DNA of 7,455 nucleotides from Akkermansiaceae bacterium (GCA_028293225.1 JAQGPE010000436.1:1-7455), one strand, 5' to 3'; shown: positions 1 to 7,065, counted from the first letter of the stretch. A program made the numbers and translations. The notes: generated by a model not told the origin, from the sequence alone.

Positions 1-80
1 AGACGGACGCGCCCTCACGCTCCTCCTTCCCCACGTTCCGCCGCGTTCGCTCTTCCCAAAACCCCGCCTCACCCCTCCTC

Positions 81-103
81 AAAAAGCCCACGGCCAAAGG
101 CCG
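81..103 (-). terminator. Weak candidate intrinsic terminator after the small ORF
   Basis: Read on the minus strand just after the stop of the 108-338 ORF, GCGGCC-TTT-GGCCG folds into a 5-bp all-GC stem (91-95 with 99-103) and a 3-base loop. A run of five T (81-85) follows five bases later. The stem is short and the T run is not adjacent to it, so this is only a weak terminator candidate for the two-gene minus-strand unit. The rest of 1-107 is pyrimidine-rich on the + strand and shows no convincing gene. Confidence 0.3.
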
Positions 104-107
104 CACT

Positions 108-338
108 TCACTCCCCCTCTTCCGTCAACAATTCCACCGTCCCACCCTTCAACAAACTCTTCTCCCACACCTCATTATACAGCGCCCGCAACATCCCGAT
201 CTGCCGCGGATTCAGCGACACATCCTCCCCGCCGATCGCCACCCGCGCCCCATCCAGAAATTCGGTAAACCCCACCGCGGCGAAATCCACCGATCCCAGC
301 TCAGCCTCAAAATACCGTTGCAGCGCCTTGAAATCCAT
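108..338 (-). CDS. Small hypothetical protein (76 aa) of unknown function
   Basis: I do not recognise the family. The product starts MDFKALQRYFEAELG, is acidic (ends TEEGE), has no membrane segment, and reads as one or two amphipathic helices at each end around a short strand-like centre (GARVAIGGEDVSL). Codons mostly end in G or C, like those of the neighbouring genes, and the residue mix looks natural, so it is probably real. The reading frame has an earlier ATG at 363-365, giving 85 residues. I prefer the ATG at 336-338 because the extra nine residues (MGKERAGCG) simply translate an AAAGGAG sequence that could be its ribosome site, although the spacing of about 15 bases is long. It begins 44 bp (17 bp with the longer start) after the stop of the 420-residue protein gene on the same strand, so the two are probably co-transcribed and may be functionally linked. 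Confidence 0.6.
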   Translation of the reverse strand: MDFKALQRYFEAELGSVDFAAVGFTEFLDGARVAIGGEDVSLNPRQIGMLRALYNEVWEKSLLKGGTVELLTEEGE

Positions 339-353
339 CCCGCAACCAGCCCG

Positions 354-360
354 CTCCTTT
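354..360 (-). promoter_or_regulatory. Possible ribosome binding site AAAGGAG
   Basis: AAAGGAG lies on the minus strand in the short gap between the two left-hand minus-strand genes, about 15 bases before the ATG at 336-338. It is the only good Shine-Dalgarno match seen before any start in this window. The spacing is longer than optimal, so it only moderately favours the shorter start of the small ORF. Confidence 0.35.
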
Positions 361-382
361 CCCATCCGTCAAGCCCCGCCCC

Positions 383-1645
383 TCACTTCCTCTTCCCGAT
401 CTGCCCCAGCAGCGCCTCCCGCTCCCCGCCCTCCGGCAACAGCATCGCCGCCCGCTGCGCCGCCTCCACATCCTTCACGCTCCCTACAAAGGCCCTCACC
501 GCCGCATCCCTTACGACACCCGGCGTACTTGCCGCCAGCCACTGCTCCGCCGGCGCCGGCTCTTCCGCCGCCCAATACCCCATGATCGCCGCCACCGGCT
601 TCACCTCATCGGTCGATGAGATCTTCCCCTCCAGCCAGCTCAGCCACTGGCTGTTACTTGCCGTACTGCTGGATCCCTCCATCGCCCCGGTCACCACCTT
701 CATCTGCCGCTCATCCAACCCCGCCGACTCCAGCCAGCCCACCTGCGCCGCATAGGTATCGCCGCCCGACAGCTCATTCTGATCCCCATACACATCCCGG
801 TGCCGGTCGTTCAGCCCGCTTCCCAATCCTTCCAAAGTCGCCTTCTCCAGCGCCGCGGCGGCCTCCGCCGGCAGTCCCTTCATCACCTCCCGCGCCTCCT
901 CCAGCACCGCCGTCTTCGTCTGCGGATCCACCACCCGCCTTCCCATCATCCGGGCCGCCTCGTTCACATCCGTCACCTGCATCCCCGGCATCAGCGAGAA
1001 CGCCAGCGCCGCATCCTTCCGCGCGATCGATGCCAGCACCGACTCCCGCACCTCCAGCATCTCCGGCGTCATCAACTGCTCCGGGTGCTTCTGAAACCAC
1101 TCCACCACTTTCTCCGGCTCCTGCCTTGCCCGGTCCACCACCGCCCGGCACGACAGCAACTGCGCCTGCTGCTCCCTGTCGAACTTCGCTGCGACCTCAT
1201 CGATCAGCGGCAATACCTGGTCCTCCGAAATCGTCCCCCACATGAAATTCGTCACCGCCAGGGTCATCTCCAGGCGCGCCTCCCCATCCACCTCCGTCGC
1301 GTTCGCCAGCGCCTCCAGCAACTCGCGGAATTCCTCCACATGATTGTTTCCGATCGCCCGCAGAGCCGCCTCCGTCATCTTCGGACTGTCCCCCAGCCGT
1401 TCCCCGTTCCTCAGCGCACTCAGCAGCCCCGCGATCGCCTCCTTCCTCACCCGCTCGCTCACGACCGGGAGATTCCGCGGATCATCCCCTCCCCCCGGCT
1501 CCACCCGCTCGGACACCTTGCCCGGAAAAAATCCACCGCCTTCCTCACCCGTCCCCTTCCGCTCGGCCCGCAGCCCCAGCGTCCGGTTCACCGCGATGGC
1601 CAGCAGAAAGACCGCGAAAATGAGAGGCAGAGCATTGTAACGCAT
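383..1645 (-). CDS. Membrane-anchored alpha-helical repeat protein (420 aa), function unknown
   Basis: The start at 1643-1645 gives an N-terminus MRYNALPLIF followed by a hydrophobic helix (about residues 5-20) and the basic stretch RTLGLRAERK. This is an uncleaved anchor or a poor signal peptide. The frame stays open upstream to 1834, but those 63 residues are low-complexity, Arg/Gly-rich and overlap the divergent gene, so I reject the longer start. A Gly/Glu/Pro-rich linker (about 30-60) precedes an almost wholly alpha-helical body rich in Ala, Glu, Leu and Met. Near the end (about 355-420) there is a repeat-like pattern of Trp, acidic-Pro, Ala-x-x-Trp-Leu and a helix ending in LLP. Similar W/A/P helical repeats are common in uncharacterised verrucomicrobial proteins (recalled, not searched). 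No catalytic motif is visible. It is probably a scaffold or protein-interaction domain on the periplasmic side, and it appears to be the first gene of a unit with the small downstream ORF. Confidence 0.88.
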   Translation of the reverse strand: MRYNALPLIFAVFLLAIAVNRTLGLRAERKGTGEEGGGFFPGKVSERVEPGGGDDPRNLPVVSERVRKEAIAGLLSALRNGERLGDSPKMTEAALRAIGNNHVEEFRELLEALANATEVDGEARLEMTLAVTNFMWGTISEDQVLPLIDEVAAKFDREQQAQLLSCRAVVDRARQEPEKVVEWFQKHPEQLMTPEMLEVRESVLASIARKDAALAFSLMPGMQVTDVNEAARMMGRRVVDPQTKTAVLEEAREVMKGLPAEAAAALEKATLEGLGSGLNDRHRDVYGDQNELSGGDTYAAQVGWLESAGLDERQMKVVTGAMEGSSSTASNSQWLSWLEGKISSTDEVKPVAAIMGYWAAEEPAPAEQWLAASTPGVVRDAAVRAFVGSVKDVEAAQRAAMLLPEGGEREALLGQIGKRK

Positions 1646-1775
1646 CGCAGGGAGCACCGGATCCGGCACGGCAACATCTCGCCGCCCCGCTCCCCCTCCG
1701 TCAAGCGGACACCGGCCCATGAAAGCGACCATCGCGTCACCCCGTAGTCGCGCCACCCTATTCATCCCTTCGCCC
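1646..1775. promoter_or_regulatory. Divergent intergenic region between the helical-repeat and SGNH-like genes
   Basis: This 130-bp gap separates two divergent starts and must carry whatever promoters they use, unless these lie inside the genes. The minus strand has a TTGACG hexamer at 1699-1704 that matches five of six bases of a sigma-70 -35 box, but no good -10 element follows at the right distance. On the + side, TATTCA at 1759-1764 is too close to the start to be convincing. Neither start has a Shine-Dalgarno sequence. No clear inverted repeat for a shared operator was found. Confidence 0.3.
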
Positions 1776-2663
1776 ATGAAATTCCTCACCACCCTCGGCG
1801 CAGCCGTCCTGCTGCTAGTCGCCGCCACGGCCACCAGCCCGGCTCAGGCCCCCGCCCCGCCTCCGGCAACACCCGCCGGCCTGCGCACCTTCACCTGCGG
1901 CAACAGCTTTCACGCCTGGTACATCGCCCCCATCCTGGAGGACATCGCGAAGAAAGCCGGCATCACCGGACACCAGATCGTCGGGGTCTCGAAAATCGGC
2001 GGCAGCCAGGCCATCGACCACTGGAACGTCCCCGACGACAAGAACGAGGCCAAGGCCGCCCTCACCCACGGCAAGGTCGATGTCCTCACCCTCGCCTGCA
2101 TGCTCCACCCCGACGCGGGCATCGCCGATTTCGCCGAACTCGGCCTCTCCGGCAACCCGGACTTCCACCTCTATCTCCAGGAATTCTGGATCCCCTGGGA
2201 CAAGTTCGAGTGGCCCTACACCGGCAAAGAGGAGGACGTGAACCCGGACGCCGCCACCCCGCGGTTCCTCCAGGCACTACACGCCCCGTACTTCGCCGAA
2301 ATGGACGCCTACGTCCGCCAGCTCAATGAAAAGCTCGGCAAGCAGGTCGTCTTCGTCGCCCCCACCGGCCAGGCCGTCGTCAATCTCCGCGACCGCATCA
2401 TCCTCGGCCAGGTCCCCGGCATCGCCAGGCAATCGGAGCTCTTCACCGATAAGCTCGGCCACCCCCAGCCGCCGATCCAGGCCCTCGCCGGCTACATCTA
2501 CTTCTCCATCCTCTACCACCGCAGCCCCATCGGCCTGCCTCTCCCCGAGATCCTCGCCACCGCCCCAAACCCCGCCTGGCGCACCGCTGAACTCAATCGC
2601 CTCCTCCAGCAGATCGCCTGGGAGGAAGTCACCCGCCACCCTCTCAGCGGCGTCGTGAAATAG
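1776..2663 (+). CDS. Secreted SGNH-hydrolase-like protein (295 aa)
   Basis: The ATG at 1776 gives a clean export signal: MK, a hydrophobic core (about 4-18), then ATSPAQA before a Pro/Ala-rich linker (26-35). An upstream ATG at 1719 would bury this signal under 19 polar residues, so I reject it. The mature protein opens with FTCGNSFHAW (39-48), which fits SGNH block I with Ser44 as the candidate nucleophile. IGGSQAIDHW (74-83) could be the block II region. FTDKLGHPQPPIQAL (223-237) holds the candidate Asp225/His229 pair of block V. The block III Asn is not obvious. SGNH enzymes are esterases or acetylhydrolases acting on sugars or lipids. The substrate cannot be read from the sequence, and activity is uncertain because the blocks are divergent. 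I recall similar proteins ending in an AW..V..HPLSGV tail from Verrucomicrobia and Planctomycetes. This is the only + strand gene here and it stands alone. Confidence 0.85.
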   Translation: MKFLTTLGAAVLLLVAATATSPAQAPAPPPATPAGLRTFTCGNSFHAWYIAPILEDIAKKAGITGHQIVGVSKIGGSQAIDHWNVPDDKNEAKAALTHGKVDVLTLACMLHPDAGIADFAELGLSGNPDFHLYLQEFWIPWDKFEWPYTGKEEDVNPDAATPRFLQALHAPYFAEMDAYVRQLNEKLGKQVVFVAPTGQAVVNLRDRIILGQVPGIARQSELFTDKLGHPQPPIQALAGYIYFSILYHRSPIGLPLPEILATAPNPAWRTAELNRLLQQIAWEEVTRHPLSGVVK

Positions 2664-2686
2664 GCTGATTCGCCTTTCCCCCCCGC

Positions 2687-4393
2687 TCACTTCGTTTCCT
2701 CTCCAAGCGAGTCTTCGAACCCCTCGATGAATCTCGGCCAGAAAAGATGGAGCTCGCAATGGGGGAGACGCTCCAGGCGTCGCTTCATCTCGGGAGAATC
2801 CGGCGAGCCGGCATCGAAAATCCAGCGCTTGCGCGACCCCAGCATTACCTGCCGCTCGCTTCCCCAGCCAAGACCGTCGATTATGTAGGTTTGGCCCTGT
2901 TCCCGATCCACGAGAAAGCACCATGGATTGTCCATTACGCTTTGTGGTCGCTCCAGACCGGGCCAGGGCCCATCGGCCTGCCATAGATCTTCTGTCGTCA
3001 GATCGACCGTGATCACGGAATGTTGTCCTTCGTCCTTCAGTGAACTGATTTCCACCAGTCCAGCTCTCGGAAACTTCATCGAGCCGCCTCTGCTGACCGG
3101 GACGCTCATCATCGGATAATCAAATCGATAAACAGCCGCCGTCATGAACCAGGGCTGATTTTTCAGCCGGTCTTCCGGGATCGCATTCACCGGCGGAGGT
3201 TCATACTTGGGACTGTAGGGGATCTGCTCTTCTGCGCTCAGTCCCGCCCCTGGCCGCAGAATCACAGTGCGTGGCGGCCGCTCAAGACCTTGGCTGGAAC
3301 CAATACCGTCCTTCCAATAGCGCACCGGGTATTTATCCGGCAGCCGCTTTGAAAGGGCTGACCAGACCACGTTGCGGCCAAAGGTCTCAACACCTTCGTC
3401 GTTGGCGCCGGCAGCCAGCATTGCAGGACGCCAACGCCGCTCTCCTGCCTCATCCTCAACAATCTCCCAATTCCGAGGGTATACTCTCTTGTGATCGTCC
3501 GTGACAACTCCTATCCGGATGTAGCCGTAAAGCATGAACTCCCCTGGCTCCATGCCCTCGATCTGGATCAAATCACCCAGATCGATTCCCTTGTCCTTCC
3601 ACCGATCCAGAGATGGCATCGGCTTGCGAATGAAGTGAACCTGAGTCACCCGGGGCGGCTTCACTTCGTCTCCGGCAGCCAGCCGCACCCGGCCATCCAG
3701 TCCCTTGTCCAGATCCGGACCCAGATCGCCATAGTGATAGAGCCACGGCATCAGGATCCCCAGCACTGTCGCCAGCGCCACACCCCACACAATCCGCCGC
3801 CGCGCCGCAATGAGCCACCAGATCAGCGGATACAACACCGCCCCCGCCACCGCAATGGTCCGCCAGTGGGTGAAATAGACCGTCCGCCTCAGCTCGGGGT
3901 CCAATCCCTCCGTCAGCATACTCACCCCGCAGGCCGAAAACACCGGCACGCCGAAAGTCCATAGCCACGGCCAGATCCGGGAATAGCTCCGCGAGGTCGC
4001 CAGCGAAGCGGTTAGTCCGAGAACCGACACCGCACCGATCACCGGAACCGTCAGCATCGCCAGCCCCAACGTCTGTGCCCGCCAGCCAAAGCCGGACTTC
4101 CAGCAATACGCCAGCACCACCAGCGCGATCCCAGCGGGAACCAGAGCGACGACCTCCAGCACCTTCCGGAACGCCACGCCATCGCCCGGCGGCAGCGTCC
4201 GGTGAAAGGCCCGGTCATCCAAAGGAGCGGCCCCTCTCACTGCGCTCCACATAAAAATCGCCAACAGCAGCGGCAGGCAGATCATCGCCCGCCAGCCCCA
4301 TACGTAGGCATCGTCGTTCGGCCAGAAAAGCGCCAGTCCGTAACCGAGAACGATGACCAGAGCGGTCAAAAAAGTGAAGCGATAGTGCGGCAT
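2687..4393 (-). CDS. Polytopic membrane protein with large extracytoplasmic domain (568 aa), second paralog, predicted ABC partner
   Basis: Seven hydrophobic segments are visible at about residues 7-24, 32-51, 78-97, 106-128, 138-160, 177-195 and 200-218. Basic residues in the loops (FRK, TSRSYSR, AARRRI) place the N-terminus inside and the C-terminal domain (about 221-568) outside. The loop between helices 2 and 3 carries DDRAFHRTLPPG (59-70), identical from AFH to PPG in the upstream paralog. YPLIWW (188-193) and PWLY (216-219) are also identical and at the same positions. The outer domain is predicted mostly beta and ends with LGSR (518-521) and an FWP motif (551-553) shared with the paralog. 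The start matches that of the paralog (MP..F), though no Shine-Dalgarno is seen. The gene begins 27 bp after the paralog's stop and ends the operon. I do not recognise a named family. With an ABC ATPase upstream, a permease-like role is inferred. A sensor or accessory subunit is the alternative. Confidence 0.9.
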   Translation of the reverse strand: MPHYRFTFLTALVIVLGYGLALFWPNDDAYVWGWRAMICLPLLLAIFMWSAVRGAAPLDDRAFHRTLPPGDGVAFRKVLEVVALVPAGIALVVLAYCWKSGFGWRAQTLGLAMLTVPVIGAVSVLGLTASLATSRSYSRIWPWLWTFGVPVFSACGVSMLTEGLDPELRRTVYFTHWRTIAVAGAVLYPLIWWLIAARRRIVWGVALATVLGILMPWLYHYGDLGPDLDKGLDGRVRLAAGDEVKPPRVTQVHFIRKPMPSLDRWKDKGIDLGDLIQIEGMEPGEFMLYGYIRIGVVTDDHKRVYPRNWEIVEDEAGERRWRPAMLAAGANDEGVETFGRNVVWSALSKRLPDKYPVRYWKDGIGSSQGLERPPRTVILRPGAGLSAEEQIPYSPKYEPPPVNAIPEDRLKNQPWFMTAAVYRFDYPMMSVPVSRGGSMKFPRAGLVEISSLKDEGQHSVITVDLTTEDLWQADGPWPGLERPQSVMDNPWCFLVDREQGQTYIIDGLGWGSERQVMLGSRKRWIFDAGSPDSPEMKRRLERLPHCELHLFWPRFIEGFEDSLGEETK

Positions 4394-4420
4394 ATCGGAG
4401 ATAGGTGGAAAGTGAAAATC

Positions 4421-6061
4421 TCAGCGGACCGGTGCGGGCATCTTCCTGCGGAACCAGCGGATCTCGTGCGGCCAGAAAACGTAGAGCTTGCAGCCGGGCA
4501 GCCGACCCAGGCGCCGCGCCCGCTCCTGGCTCCCGGGCAGTGCCTTCGCCAGCGGCCCGGTCTCGAAGCGGATCCTCTGGCGGCTGCCGAGAAAGACCCG
4601 CGAGTAGCTGGGCTCGCCCGTGCCATTGAGCAGATAGGCCTTTCGCTCCCCCTCATCCACGATGACAAGGTATGGCGCGGATCCCGGCGAGTTCTGCTCC
4701 ACCACATCGAGGGGACCGTCCATCGACCACCCTTCATCGGAGAACCGCTCGACCTTCAGCACAAAGCTCTCGCCCTCCTTCTCCAGCGCCTGCATCCGGA
4801 TCAATCCGCGACGGCCGCTGGGAGCGCTGCCTCCCTTAGCCAGATCAAAAATGAGAGGTTCCGGCAGGGTCGTCACCGACCCCAGAGCGAACCAGTCCTG
4901 CCGGTCGATTTCACTCCATGGCTTTCTCACCGCAAGGCTCCCGCCGTCAGAAGCCTGGGAATGCTCCAGCGGCGGAACCAGTTCGACGTGTTCGTGCTCG
5001 GACGCCGGATCCCAGTTCTGGAGATCAACATCCGCCGGCAGCAGTCCGCCCACCGCCGCCAGCTCCGCATCGGAGCCCATGCCCGTGGATCCATCGCGGA
5101 ACCGTCCGGCCTGCAGATGTAGGAGATCGAACCTGCCGGTCGTTCCGGTTGAACCCGCACGACGGACGCCGATCAGGTGCTCGGAGTCGAAGATCATTTT
5201 CTCGATCTCGAAAGGCTGGTTCGCGCTGATGAGAAAAGATGCCAGCTCACCAGGCTTCAGCTCCTTCGCCTCCATGACATCGCTGTCCAGGTGTCCCGGG
5301 ATCTCCCCAGATGCATTCGGCCTGCGGGCGAGGATCGACTCCTCTTTGAAATCCCTGTCCCGCAGGTACGGTGGAATCTTCACCTTCGCCGGCCAATGGT
5401 TCCCATACAGCCACGGCAGCCCGATCCCCACCACGCTCGCAAGCAGGACCATCCAGAGAAGGCGCTTGCCCATCGCGACCCGCCACCAGATCAGCGGATA
5501 GCAGAGCGCCGCGGCAAGGATGCCCACCGCCGTGAGACGCAGCGGCGAATATTTCTCCGCGGTAACGGGCAGACTCCGCATCGTCAGCCATAGCACCAAC
5601 CCCGAGACCGCGACCGGTGCGAAGACCGCCAGCCACCCACGGACTTTCCCGACGCTCCGGTCACTGGCCAGACTGGCTGCCACGCCACAGGCGGAGAGGA
5701 ACCCCACCGCCGGCAGAGTCAGCAGCGCCAGTCCCCGGCCGAATGAAGCGGCAGTGAAATGAAACCACCATGTGTAACCCAGCAACACCCCTCCGATCCC
5801 GGCCAGTATCGCAAGCGGGACCCGCACCGTGCGCCAGAAAGCGGCGCCCGCTCCCGGCGGCAGCGTGCGGTGGAAGGCCAGATCATCCCGCGATGGAGTG
5901 TCCCGGACCACACTGACCGCCAGCACGATCCAGAGCACGAAAAGCAGCACCCAGGTATTCCCCAGGTCTTCGAAAATCCCGTCGTAGGGGGTGAAGAGCA
6001 CGAACGCGTGGCCGAGGACGATGATCCACGCCATGAAGCGAGTGAACGGAGAAGTGGGCAT
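4421..6061 (-). CDS. Polytopic membrane protein with large extracytoplasmic domain (546 aa), first paralog, predicted ABC partner
   Basis: The architecture matches the downstream neighbour: about seven membrane helices (roughly 9-25, 36-53, 79-99, 107-130, 141-161, 174-195, 200-219) and then an outer domain from about 221 to 546. The first 220 residues align with the neighbour without gaps, with about 82 identities by hand count. AFHRTLPPG (62-70), YPLIWW (188-193) and PWLY (216-219) fall at the same numbers. The outer domains are far more diverged but share GGS, GL, DGP, LGSR (491-494) and FWP (529-531). The start was chosen by alignment with the paralog. The leader is pyrimidine-rich, with no Shine-Dalgarno. 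It lies 89 bp after the ATPase gene, across a possible hairpin. The HRTLPPG...AFW stretch resembles the AFW.TRP motif I recall in unusual permease-like membrane proteins of Verrucomicrobia and Planctomycetes. From gene order it probably pairs with its paralog as the membrane part of the ABC system; this is not proven. Confidence 0.9.
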   Translation of the reverse strand: MPTSPFTRFMAWIIVLGHAFVLFTPYDGIFEDLGNTWVLLFVLWIVLAVSVVRDTPSRDDLAFHRTLPPGAGAAFWRTVRVPLAILAGIGGVLLGYTWWFHFTAASFGRGLALLTLPAVGFLSACGVAASLASDRSVGKVRGWLAVFAPVAVSGLVLWLTMRSLPVTAEKYSPLRLTAVGILAAALCYPLIWWRVAMGKRLLWMVLLASVVGIGLPWLYGNHWPAKVKIPPYLRDRDFKEESILARRPNASGEIPGHLDSDVMEAKELKPGELASFLISANQPFEIEKMIFDSEHLIGVRRAGSTGTTGRFDLLHLQAGRFRDGSTGMGSDAELAAVGGLLPADVDLQNWDPASEHEHVELVPPLEHSQASDGGSLAVRKPWSEIDRQDWFALGSVTTLPEPLIFDLAKGGSAPSGRRGLIRMQALEKEGESFVLKVERFSDEGWSMDGPLDVVEQNSPGSAPYLVIVDEGERKAYLLNGTGEPSYSRVFLGSRQRIRFETGPLAKALPGSQERARRLGRLPGCKLYVFWPHEIRWFRRKMPAPVR

Positions 6062-6085
6062 GGCGGTGAAGATGAGAGTTCAGGG

Positions 6086-6116
6086 AAAAGGGGAACAAAG
6101 CCGGATGAACCCCGGC
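6086..6116 (-). terminator. Possible intra-operon attenuator hairpin between the ATPase and membrane genes
   Basis: On the minus strand, GCCGG (6112-6116) pairs with CCGGC (6100-6104) around a 7-base loop, and an inner G-T pair may extend it to six. It is followed directly by TTTGTTCCCCTTTT (6086-6099). The T tract is interrupted by four C, so termination would be partial at best. It lies within the 89-bp gap, the only sizeable gap in the four-gene operon. It could lower expression of the membrane proteins relative to the ATPase or protect a processed mRNA end. Confidence 0.3.
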
Positions 6117-6150
6117 ACGGTCACGCAGCGCATCCAGCTGAAAGAGCCGT

Positions 6151-7065
6151 TCAGACAGGCTGTGAAGATTTCGCGCGGTAGCTCCGCGCCAGCGTCACAA
6201 AGATCTCCCGCAGCGTCAGCGGCCGCACCTCCTGCACCCGCCCGGCGGGAAAGGCCGCCGCGTAGGCCGCCAAACTACTCCCCTCGACGTAGTAGCTCTC
6301 GACGAAACGGATCGCCCTCCCGGCAACCTGCACATTCAACCAATCCGCTGACAACTCCGCCGCAGGCAGCGCGGCCTCTCCATCGAACCACAGATCCACC
6401 TGCCGGAACCGCCCCTGCAACGTCTCCACATCCTCCTGCAAATCCAGCATCCCATCGTGCAGGATCGCCACCCGGTCGGCGAAGCGCTCCACTTCCTCGA
6501 TGTCGTGGGAGGAGATCCACACCGTCCAGCCCTCGGTCTCGGTCAGCTCCAGCAGGCCCGTCAGAAACTCATCCCGCACCAGCGGATCCAGCCCGGAGAA
6601 GGGCTCGTCCAGCACCACCAGCTGTGGCCGGTAGGCCAGTGAGGACAGCAGCGCCGCCTTCATCTTCTGCCCGCGCGACAGCGAACTCAGCCGGGTCTTC
6701 AGCGGCAGATCGAACGATGCCAGCAGCTTCTTCTCGAAGTCCCGGTCCCAGTACATCCCATACATCGGCCGCACATAGTCCAGCAGCTTCGGCACCGTCA
6801 GCCACTCCGGCAGCTGGCGGTTCTCCGACACATAGCCGATCCGCCGCCACTGCTCCGGCCCCAGCTTGGTGGCATCCACCCCCATCACCTCCAGCCTCCC
6901 ATAGTCGCGGTCGATCAGATTCATCGCGCACTTGATCGTCGTCGTCTTTCCCGCGCCGTTCGGCCCCAGAAAGGCGGTGACCTTTCCCTGCGGGATGTCG
7001 AGATCGACACCCCGCAGGGCGTCATGGCCACGGAAACGTTTTCTTAAATCACGGATGGTGATCAT
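6151..7065 (-). CDS. ABC transporter ATP-binding protein (304 aa), Ytr/ABC-2 exporter type
   Basis: This is the nucleotide-binding subunit that would hydrolyse ATP on the cytoplasmic face. Motifs appear in order: Walker A GPNGAGKTT (34-42), a Q-loop region YVSEN (78-82) with Glu81 where many importers have Gln, as is common in ABC-2 type exporters, signature LSRGQ (129-133), Walker B LVVLDEP (149-155) with catalytic Glu154, D-loop SGLD (157-160) and switch His187. All key residues are present, so it should be active. Residues from about 215 to 304 form a C-terminal extension beyond the core domain, as in exporters of this type. It starts inside the repressor stop codon (ATGA overlap at 7062-7065), with no Shine-Dalgarno, so translation is probably coupled. 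No conventional permease gene follows; the two membrane paralogs downstream are the likely partners. The resemblance to Bacillus YtrB is by motif and gene order only. Confidence 0.96.
   Translation of the reverse strand: MITIRDLRKRFRGHDALRGVDLDIPQGKVTAFLGPNGAGKTTTIKCAMNLIDRDYGRLEVMGVDATKLGPEQWRRIGYVSENRQLPEWLTVPKLLDYVRPMYGMYWDRDFEKKLLASFDLPLKTRLSSLSRGQKMKAALLSSLAYRPQLVVLDEPFSGLDPLVRDEFLTGLLELTETEGWTVWISSHDIEEVERFADRVAILHDGMLDLQEDVETLQGRFRQVDLWFDGEAALPAAELSADWLNVQVAGRAIRFVESYYVEGSSLAAYAAAFPAGRVQEVRPLTLREIFVTLARSYRAKSSQPV

Noticed and set aside
616..1747. Long open frames on the + strand opposite the helical-repeat gene (616-1245 and 800-1747)
   Set aside because: Their products are Pro/Ser/Ala- or Arg/His/Gln-rich low-complexity sequences, as expected from the antisense of a high-GC gene; the minus frame has a natural composition and a membrane anchor.
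1719..1775. Earlier ATG at 1719 for the SGNH-like protein
   Set aside because: It adds 19 polar residues in front of a clear signal peptide; the ATG at 1776 begins MK plus a hydrophobic core.
1646..1834. N-terminal extension of the helical-repeat protein to an ATG at 1834
   Set aside because: The extra 63 residues are Arg/Gly/Ala low-complexity, overlap the divergent gene and would bury the N-terminal membrane helix.
2277..2984. 235-codon minus-strand frame spanning the end of the SGNH-like gene and the end of the membrane paralog
   Set aside because: It covers the 3' ends of two well-supported genes in other frames, and its Gly/Glu/Asp-rich product is a typical shadow.
4202..5593. Open frames on the + strand (4202-5122, 4662-5501, 5177-5593) opposite the membrane paralogs
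   Set aside because: Composition is Arg/Ser/Pro-rich without domains, and the minus-strand frames align with each other as true paralogs.
5991..6935. 314-codon open frame on the + strand opposite the ATPase gene
   Set aside because: The product is Pro/Ala/Ser/Arg low-complexity; the minus strand encodes a complete ABC ATPase with every motif.
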